Positions 7,500 through 12,520 of a DNA stretch of 12,520 bases are shown here, in pieces. The first letter of the stretch is position 1, and each line of letters opens with the position of its first letter. The position numbers were made by a program, and so were the translations under genes. The DNA lies in assembly GCA_030591795.1 (NCBI GenBank), contig JAUVAJ010000012.1:1-12520 (forward strand), written 5' to 3'. The notes under the pieces were generated by a model. The model saw only the letters and a list, made by a program, of their open reading frames with translations. It was not told the DNA's origin and searched no databases. This DNA comes from Desulfuromonadales bacterium. GTDB taxonomy: Bacteria; Desulfobacterota; Desulfuromonadia; Desulfuromonadales; UBA2294.

Positions 7500-7528
7500 T
7501 TAATAGAACAACCCATCCGCCTTGTCAA
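7500..7528 (-). promoter_or_regulatory. Sigma70-type promoter of the purM-purN-DUF523-FAD operon
   Basis: On the minus strand TTGACA (7528-7523), a perfect -35 box, is separated by 17 nt from TATTAA (7505-7500). Transcription should begin near 7493, about 30 nt before the TTG start of purM. I see no obvious purine-responsive operator or riboswitch in so short a leader. Confidence 0.8.
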
Positions 7529-7570
7529 TCTCTAAGTCGTGAAAACCGGCCGATTATGCCAGGTTTTTCT

Positions 7571-7599
7571 TTGCAGATTGCGCCTGCCTGCCTTATGAT
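7571..7599 (+). promoter_or_regulatory. Sigma70-type promoter of rimI
   Basis: TTGCAG (7571-7576), 17 nt and TATGAT (7594-7599) form a good promoter. The expected start near 7606 leaves a leader of about 50 nt before the rimI ATG. It is divergent from the purM promoter: the two -35 boxes are 42 bp apart, so regulators bound between them could affect both. Confidence 0.7.
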
Positions 7600-7657
7600 G
7601 TGAAGCCGATATGATGCTGTTGCTCGCTGGAAGGGTGCGCTTAAGTATGGAGCATTT

Positions 7658-8113
7658 ATGACTGACTCGCCAGCAACAGTTATCCGGACCATGCAGACGG
7701 CAGATATTGAAGCTGTAGTTGCTGTTGAGCAGCTGGCTAACCGACACCCCTGGAGTGCTGACCAATTTCTTGCTGAACTCGATAACCGTTGTTCTGTTGT
7801 CGATCTGTGTTGTCTTGATGGCGTGGTGGCCGCATTTCTCTGTAGCTGGTTGGTAGTTGATGAACTACAGATTCAGAATGTGGCGACACATCCTCTGTAC
7901 AGGCGCAAAGGGTTGGCGGTTGCATTGTTGACCAACCGTCTTGACCAGGCCAGGCAGGCAGGGGCGGTTGTTGCGCTGCTTGAAGTGCGGCTCGGTAATA
8001 CCGGGGCGATTCGTCTGTACGAACAGCTCGGTTTCCAGCAGACCGGTCGGCGCGGCGGTTATTATTCGGACGGTGAAGATGCGTTGTTGATGGAGTGTGA
8101 TCTTGCAACTTGA
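7658..8113 (+). CDS. rimI: Ribosomal protein S18 alanine N-acetyltransferase (RimI), GNAT family
   Basis: RimI acetylates the N-terminal alanine of ribosomal protein S18 using acetyl-CoA. The 151-aa product is close to E. coli RimI in length. GNAT features are in order: NRHPWSADQF (28-37), a beta strand QIQNVATHPLYRRKGLA (71-87) carrying the pyrophosphate-binding R/K-x-x-G-x-A-type loop (R82-A87), and the family C-terminal block LEVRLGNTGAIRLYEQLGF. E109 and Y121 match the positions of the catalytic glutamate and tyrosine of RimI. GGYY follows, as in true RimI proteins. A TGGAG ribosome binding site lies at 7648-7652. It is a single gene with its own promoter. The neighbouring tsaB/tsaE genes often seen with rimI are not here. 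A related GNAT with another protein target remains possible. Confidence 0.85.
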   Translation: MTDSPATVIRTMQTADIEAVVAVEQLANRHPWSADQFLAELDNRCSVVDLCCLDGVVAAFLCSWLVVDELQIQNVATHPLYRRKGLAVALLTNRLDQARQAGAVVALLEVRLGNTGAIRLYEQLGFQQTGRRGGYYSDGEDALLMECDLAT

Positions 8114-8137
8114 TGTCTTTTAGATGCTCTTTAAATA
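8110..8137 (+). promoter_or_regulatory. Weak candidate promoter upstream of the intergenic repeat and pyrK
   Basis: TTGATG (8110-8115), 16 nt and TAAATA (8132-8137) is the only promoter-like pair I find in the rimI-pyrK gap. It overlaps the rimI stop codon, and any transcript would have to cross the whole repeat element before reaching pyrK. Support is marginal. Confidence 0.25.
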
Positions 8138-8168
8138 CTTTTTGCTGATCGTCTCGTAAAAAAGAACC

Positions 8169-8297
8169 AGATGGCTAAGTAAAAATTTCGCACCACAAGG
8201 CGTAACGGTTTTTTAGGGGCGAAGGCCTACATATTGTAGGTCGAGGTTCTGAAAAAGCGCTGCAACGCAGTCGGGCGGACTTTTTGCGACGCCATCT
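8169..8297. repeat. 129-bp intergenic element with imperfect terminal inverted repeats (MITE-like)
   Basis: The element fills most of the rimI-pyrK gap and has no coding frame. It starts AGATGGC (8169-8175) and ends GCCATCT (8291-8297). Comparing the outer 23 nt of the two ends as inverted repeats gives 17 matches, including a shared AAAAA run. Inside are a hairpin GGCCTACA-TAT-TGTAGGTC (8224-8242, one G-T pair), a small CTGC-AAC-GCAG hairpin (8259-8269) and AAAAAG (8252-8257) pairing with CTTTTT (8280-8285). Compact non-coding elements of this look, with GATGGC-type ends, are what I remember from intergenic regions of Desulfuromonadales genomes; that comparison is from memory and was not computed. 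It may be a non-autonomous mobile element and may also act as a transcript-processing or termination structure. No clear target-site duplication is visible. Confidence 0.6.
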
Positions 8298-8327
8298 TTT
8301 ATTGAACAGCTGAACAAAAGGGAAACA

Positions 8328-9176
8328 ATGAAGAACTACAAAACTATTATCTTATCCAATCAGGAGATCTCACCGGGCTATTTCCGGATGCGAATTCTGG
8401 CCCCCGGCTTTGGTGCTCAGGCCCGATCCGGGCAGTTTGTGATGTTCCGGGTGCAACGTTCGTTGCCACCGCTACTGCGGCGTCCGTTCGGCATTTTCAA
8501 GGTCGGTATTCTGCCGCCTGATTGTGAGGGGATGGAGTCGAAGGAGTACGTTGAAATTCTCTACAAGGTCGTCGGTCGCGGCACAAACATTATGTGTGAA
8601 CTCCATGAGGGTGATCATGTCGAGCTGCTCGGGCCACTCGGGACCGGTTTCTTCAGCACCTCTACGACAAAGGAGAAGATTCTGGTCGGTGGCGGTATCG
8701 GCCTGGTTCCGCTCTATATGCTGGCGAGTGAACTGGTTGGCGAGAGCCCGGTGCGACTGTTAATGGGGGGACGCAACCGGGATGACATCCTGGCGGTGAC
8801 TGAATTCGAACGTCTCGGCGTCGAGACCTACGTCTCAACTGATGACGGCAGCCTGGGTGAAGAAGGCTTGGTTACCGTTGTGCTGCAACGCAAACTGGAA
8901 AAATATCCGAATGCTGAGGTCTATGCATGTGGCCCGATGCCGATGTTAAAGGCGGTCCAGCAGATCTGTCACGCCAAGGGTGTTGCTTTGCAGGTCTCGC
9001 TTGAAGCCCACATGGCCTGTGGCGTCGGTGCCTGTCTCGGGTGTGTGGTTAAGGGCGCCGGTCATAGCGAGGAGTCGCCACAGTATCTATGTTGTTGCAA
9101 GGCTGGGCCGGTGTTTCGGTCCGAGGTGCTGGATTGGGAGAAAATGGACGATGAGTCCGGTGGAGGGTGCGCATAA
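8328..9176 (+). CDS. pyrK: Dihydroorotate dehydrogenase B, electron transfer subunit
   Basis: PyrK carries FAD and a [2Fe-2S] cluster and passes electrons from PyrD to NAD+ in the class 1B enzyme of pyrimidine synthesis. The 282-aa protein begins with a ferredoxin-reductase-like barrel containing the flavin motif RRPFGIF (51-57). It continues with the NAD-binding glycine loop VGGGIGLVPLY (120-130) and YACGPMPML (199-207). The iron-sulfur domain is MACGVGACLGC (229-239) with C231, C236 and C239, and the fourth ligand is in CCCKAGPVF, most likely C257. Three consecutive cysteines at 255-257 are unusual, since the family normally has one there. A ribosome binding site AAGGGA lies at 8318-8323. 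The stop overlaps the pyrD ATG by one base. The region just upstream is the repeat element, so the promoter is unclear. Confidence 0.94.
   Translation: MKNYKTIILSNQEISPGYFRMRILAPGFGAQARSGQFVMFRVQRSLPPLLRRPFGIFKVGILPPDCEGMESKEYVEILYKVVGRGTNIMCELHEGDHVELLGPLGTGFFSTSTTKEKILVGGGIGLVPLYMLASELVGESPVRLLMGGRNRDDILAVTEFERLGVETYVSTDDGSLGEEGLVTVVLQRKLEKYPNAEVYACGPMPMLKAVQQICHAKGVALQVSLEAHMACGVGACLGCVVKGAGHSEESPQYLCCCKAGPVFRSEVLDWEKMDDESGGGCA
9162..9168 (+). promoter_or_regulatory. Ribosome binding site fixing the pyrD start
   Basis: GGAGGGT lies 7 nt before the ATG at 9176-9178, inside the pyrK coding end. It overlaps an in-frame GTG at 9167, which excludes that GTG as the start. Confidence 0.75.
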
Positions 9177-10117
9177 TGAATGACAAGAACCTGTTAAGTG
9201 GCAAGCGTCCAGATCTGTCGGTCGAGGTTGCCGGCATCAAAATGCGCAATCCGATAATGCCGGCCTCCGGTACTTTTGGTTATGGCGAAGAATACACACC
9301 GTTCCTTGACATTGAAAGGATCGGAGCCGTGGTGACCAAGGGCTTGTCGCTTAAACCAAAGGCTGGCAATGCTATGCCGAGGATTGCTGAAACAATTAGC
9401 GGTATGCTCAATGCAATCGGCTTGCAGAATGTTGGTATTGATGCCTTTATCAAGGACAAAATTCCGTTTCTCAGTCGTTTTGATACGCCGACAATCGTAA
9501 ACTTTTTTGGTAATACTTTAGAAGAGTATGGCGAAGTTGCTGCGCGCTTGAATGATATTCCTGAGGTTGCCGGTGTCGAGTTAAACATCTCTTGCCCTAA
9601 TGTCAAAAAAGGTGGAATCGTTTTCGGTACCGACCCGGTTGCGGCCAGTGAAGTAGTTTCCCTGGTTAGATCTAAACTCCAGAAACCGTTAATCGTGAAG
9701 TTGACTCCGAATATCACCGATATCACAGTTATTGCCCGAGCGGTTGAAGAGGCAGGTGCGGATGCAATCTGCTGTATCAACACTCTGACCGGAATGTCGG
9801 TCGACATTCGGACCCGTAAGCCGCGTCTGTCCAACAAGGTCGGCGGACTGTCCGGTCCGGCGATAAGGCCGGTCGCTGTGCGGATGGTGCATCAGGTTGT
9901 GCAATCTGTTAAAATTCCGGTAATAGGCGTAGGCGGCATTGTCACCGCCATGGACGCGCTTGAATTTCTGATCGTCGGGGCAACGGCAGTTCAGGTAGGA
10001 ACGGCCAATTTTGTTGATCCGGCGGCGATGATTTCTATTATTGACGGGCTTGAGGCTTTCTGTATCGAGGAGGGGATTGACGACATTCATCAGGTCATCG
10101 GCAGTCTGCAGGCCTGA
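9176..10117 (+). CDS. pyrD: Dihydroorotate dehydrogenase B, catalytic subunit
   Basis: PyrD oxidises dihydroorotate to orotate with FMN in de novo pyrimidine synthesis; the adjacent PyrK makes this the NAD-linked class 1B form. The 313-aa protein has the N-terminal PIMPASGTFGYG, KPKAGNAMPRI, NFFGNTLEEY and the class 1 active-site loop NISCPNVKKGG with catalytic C140, where class 2 enzymes have serine. FMN phosphate-binding segments follow: KLTPNITDI, NTLTGMS, GGLSGPAIRP, GVGGI and GATAVQVGTA. The start at 9176 uses TAATG overlap with the pyrK stop and a GGAGGGT site 7 nt upstream; the two subunits are therefore translationally coupled, as expected for a heterotetramer. The next gene begins 39 nt downstream on the same strand. 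Identification is secure. Confidence 0.96.
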   Translation: MNDKNLLSGKRPDLSVEVAGIKMRNPIMPASGTFGYGEEYTPFLDIERIGAVVTKGLSLKPKAGNAMPRIAETISGMLNAIGLQNVGIDAFIKDKIPFLSRFDTPTIVNFFGNTLEEYGEVAARLNDIPEVAGVELNISCPNVKKGGIVFGTDPVAASEVVSLVRSKLQKPLIVKLTPNITDITVIARAVEEAGADAICCINTLTGMSVDIRTRKPRLSNKVGGLSGPAIRPVAVRMVHQVVQSVKIPVIGVGGIVTAMDALEFLIVGATAVQVGTANFVDPAAMISIIDGLEAFCIEEGIDDIHQVIGSLQA

Positions 10118-10156
10118 CGTTGCGTCTACCCCCGAAAACATCAGGGCGTTAACGGT

Positions 10157-12520
10157 ATGGATGTAATTACCACGCACATAAACGCGGATTTTGATTGTCT
10201 CGGGGCAATGGTTGCGGCCAAGCTGCTCTATCCCAAGGCAGAGATGGTGTTTCCTGGGGCGCAGGAGCGCAACCTGAGGGCATTCTTTGTCCGCAGTACG
10301 ATTTATGCCTACAATTTCAAGCGGATCAAGGATATCGATCTAGATCAGGTGAAACGGCTGATTCTGGTAGATGTCTGTCAGGCGGACCGGATCGGACCGT
10401 TTGCTGCTGTTGCCTTGAACCCTGATGTTGAAGTGCATATTTACGATCATCACCCGGGTAAGTCCAAGCTTCAGCCAACTCAGTCGCATGTCGAGCAGGT
10501 TGGTGCGACGGTCTCGGTGTTTGCACGCTTGTTTATGGATAAAGGGATTCGTCCCGACCCGGATGTAGCTACCCTGATGATGCTCGGCCTTTACGAAGAC
10601 ACCGGCAGTCTGTTGTTTAATTCGACAACCGGTGAAGACTTTGCTGCCGCATCTTTTTTGCTCTCCTGTGGTGCTGACCTGAACGTTGTCGCAGATTTTC
10701 TGACCCAGGAGCTGACCGCAGATCAAGTTGCGCTCCTGCATGAGCTTATTAGCTCCCGTTTCGTCCTCACCGTCAACGGTATCGATGTTTCCATCGCCCA
10801 TGCTTCTTCTGATAAGTTCGTTGGCGATCTGGCGGTTTTATCGCACAAGCTCAAGGATATGGAGAACCTGAACGCCCTGTTGGTCGTAGCCCGCATGGGC
10901 GACCGAGTGTTTATGGTCGGGCGTTCGCGTATCTCTGAAGTTAACGTAGGAGAAATTCTGGGCGAATTCGGCGGCGGTGGTCATCCTTTTGCAGCGTCGG
11001 CAACTGTACGGGATGAGACCCTGCTCCAGGTTCTCGACCGTATTTCAGAGGTTCTTTCTCTGCATATTTTACCCGTTTGGGAGGCGCGACATCTGATGTC
11101 TTCGCCGGTCAAGTCTGTCGGTGTCGCGGATTCGATTCGCAAGGCCCGAGAAATTCTGAACCGGTACAACCTGAACGCCCTACCGGTTATGGACTCGAAT
11201 CTGGTAGTCGGTATCATCAGCCGCCAGACCGCTGATAAAGCAGCGCATCACAAGCTGGATCAGGCTGATGTGGCGGAATATATGACCCGGGAAGTTGAGC
11301 CGGTCGCCTCGACTGTGTCGATCAGTGCTCTGCAGGAATTAATCGTCAATCTGGGGCAACGCATTGTTCCGGTTGTCGATGGTCAGGACCTTGTCGGAGT
11401 TGTGACCCGTACTGATTTACTCCGGCATCTTGTGACTGGCGCCCAGAGTTCTTTGCGTGGCAATACCATTAATGGCGGCGGCCATCATGTGCAGAAAAAA
11501 CATCTGCTCCGGTTGCTCAAGGCTCAGCTGCCATCAAAGATAGTCAATCTGCTTGCTGAGTTCGGGCAGATTGGTGATCAGATGGGTGTCGGCGTCTATG
11601 CTGTTGGCGGTTTTGTCAGGGATCTGCTGCTGCGCAAAGAAAATTATGATATCGATATTGTTATAGAAGGTGACGGTATTGAGTTTGCACGGCAAGTCGG
11701 CAAGGTAATGGAATGTCGAATTCGCCCACATGAAAGGTTCGGTACGGCAGTTATTATCTTTCCTGATAATTTCAAGGTTGATGTTGCATCGACCCGAACC
11801 GAGTATTATCTGGAGCCCGGCGCTCTACCCAAGGTGGAGCATTCTTCAATAAAGCTCGATCTTTATCGCCGTGACTTCACCATAAATACGCTGGCGCTGA
11901 CGCTGAATGCCGATAATTTTGGTGATCTGCTCGATTTCTTTCAAGCGCAAAGAGATCTGCATGAAGGAGCCCTCAGGGTATTGCACAACCTGAGTTTTGT
12001 CGAGGATCCGACCCGGGTATTTCGTGCCATCCGTTTTGAACAACGCCTGAATTTTCATCTTGGCAAGCATACTGAAGCGCTTCTCAGCAGCGCGGTGCGG
12101 ATGGGCTTTGTAGGAAAAATCGGTGGTTTCAGGGTTTACAGCGAATTACTGCACATTTTCAATGAGGCAGACCCTGTCTCATCGGTAAAGCGAATGAACG
12201 ATCTCGACCTGCTCAGTTGCCTGCACCCGGCGCTGACCTGGGATGATGACTCGGTGCTGCTGTTTGAGGAAACGAGACGCGCATTGCATTGGTATGAGTT
12301 GCTATATACCGGTAAAGAGTGTCGTAGCTGGCTGGTATATATGTTTTGTCTGACGGCAACATTACGTCCGGCTCAGGTTGAAGAATTCTGTCAGCGACTT
12401 AATGTGCCGCCGCGTATTCGCTCGATACTGGTTGGCCAACGTAGTGACGTGCTGGCGGTTAGCCGTAAACTGGCCCAGAGTGCCAAGCGAAAAAAAACAC
12501 CTAAAAACAGTCTGCTCTAC
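10157..12520 (+). CDS. DHH/DHHA1 - CBS - CBS - poly(A) polymerase/tRNA nucleotidyltransferase fusion (3' partial)
   Basis: The frame stays open for 788 codons to the right edge without a stop, so the C-terminus is missing. The order of domains is as follows. A DHH phosphoesterase (about 1-160) carries THINADFDCLG, D72, D97-H98-H99 and YEDTGS. DHHA1 carries FGGGGHPFAAS (271-281). CBS 1 (about 310-360) and CBS 2 (about 372-425) follow. Last is a class II nucleotidyltransferase head with VGGFVRDLLL (483-492), the catalytic D498 and D500 in YDIDIVIEGD, RRDFTINTLA (571-580) and EDPTRVFRAIRFEQRL (616-631). Every metal-binding motif looks intact, so both the nuclease-like and polymerase halves are likely active. 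This architecture is known from Geobacter relatives, where CC-adding, A-adding and poly(A) activities have been reported on separate proteins; which one this is cannot be read here. The start ATG has AGGG at 10143-10146 and follows pyrD by 39 nt. Confidence 0.9.
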   Translation, partial: MDVITTHINADFDCLGAMVAAKLLYPKAEMVFPGAQERNLRAFFVRSTIYAYNFKRIKDIDLDQVKRLILVDVCQADRIGPFAAVALNPDVEVHIYDHHPGKSKLQPTQSHVEQVGATVSVFARLFMDKGIRPDPDVATLMMLGLYEDTGSLLFNSTTGEDFAAASFLLSCGADLNVVADFLTQELTADQVALLHELISSRFVLTVNGIDVSIAHASSDKFVGDLAVLSHKLKDMENLNALLVVARMGDRVFMVGRSRISEVNVGEILGEFGGGGHPFAASATVRDETLLQVLDRISEVLSLHILPVWEARHLMSSPVKSVGVADSIRKAREILNRYNLNALPVMDSNLVVGIISRQTADKAAHHKLDQADVAEYMTREVEPVASTVSISALQELIVNLGQRIVPVVDGQDLVGVVTRTDLLRHLVTGAQSSLRGNTINGGGHHVQKKHLLRLLKAQLPSKIVNLLAEFGQIGDQMGVGVYAVGGFVRDLLLRKENYDIDIVIEGDGIEFARQVGKVMECRIRPHERFGTAVIIFPDNFKVDVASTRTEYYLEPGALPKVEHSSIKLDLYRRDFTINTLALTLNADNFGDLLDFFQAQRDLHEGALRVLHNLSFVEDPTRVFRAIRFEQRLNFHLGKHTEALLSSAVRMGFVGKIGGFRVYSELLHIFNEADPVSSVKRMNDLDLLSCLHPALTWDDDSVLLFEETRRALHWYELLYTGKECRSWLVYMFCLTATLRPAQVEEFCQRLNVPPRIRSILVGQRSDVLAVSRKLAQSAKRKKTPKNSLLY

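Noticed and set aside
6335..7503. Long plus-strand frames opposite purN and purM
   Set aside because: They are antisense shadows of two secure enzymes, have no family motifs or suitable ribosome binding sites, and run against the operon.
10340..10801. 153-aa minus-strand frame opposite the DHH domain
   Set aside because: The plus-strand frame encodes all DHH motifs continuously; the antisense frame shows no recognisable protein features.
1..12520. A dif site, CRISPR array, tRNA or rRNA gene
   Set aside because: I saw no dif-like 28-mer, no regularly spaced repeats and no tRNA cloverleaf or rRNA signature on either strand.

Overview
The window looks like a piece of a chromosome from a Desulfuromonadales/Geobacter-type bacterium (the former Deltaproteobacteria). 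This is inferred from gene content and protein flavour only: an archaeal-type phosphoglycerate mutase beside glnD and xerD, a class 1B pyrK-pyrD pair, and a very long DHH-CBS-CBS-poly(A)-polymerase fusion of the kind known from Geobacter relatives. No rRNA, tRNA, CRISPR array, integrase island or insertion-sequence transposase is visible. Almost everything is core metabolism.

Left block, plus strand (1-3503): the C-terminal half of glnD (nitrogen-sensing uridylyltransferase), then xerD (chromosome dimer resolution) 5 nt later, then apgM (phosphoglycerate mutase). A strong hairpin at 3533-3563 closes this block and can also terminate transcription arriving on the minus strand.

Middle block, minus strand (3636-7528): a well-formed sigma70 promoter (7500-7528) drives purM (TTG start with a good ribosome binding site), purN (4-nt ATGA overlap), a DUF523/TudS-like cysteine protein, and an FAD-dependent oxidoreductase of unknown substrate. 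All are packed with gaps of 9 nt or less. Downstream lies a separate 63-codon gene of unknown function. It has its own TTGACT-17-TAATCT promoter, which carries TACCA half-sites arranged as inverted repeats.

Right block, plus strand (7571-12520): rimI has a promoter (TTGCAG-17-TATGAT) divergent from that of purM. A roughly 129-bp intergenic element with imperfect terminal inverted repeats and internal hairpins, which resembles a dispersed MITE-like repeat, separates rimI from pyrK. pyrK and pyrD overlap by 1 nt and together encode the NAD-linked dihydroorotate dehydrogenase. They are followed by the multidomain DHH/CBS/tRNA-nucleotidyltransferase-like gene, which runs off the right edge.

Functionally the window combines de novo purine steps (PurM, PurN), a de novo pyrimidine step (PyrKD), nitrogen signalling, glycolysis, ribosomal or protein acetylation and RNA 3'-end metabolism. 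The least explained parts are the intergenic repeat element, the small regulated gene, and the FAD and DUF523 genes appended to the purine operon. I see no convincing evidence of a wholly new multi-gene system.
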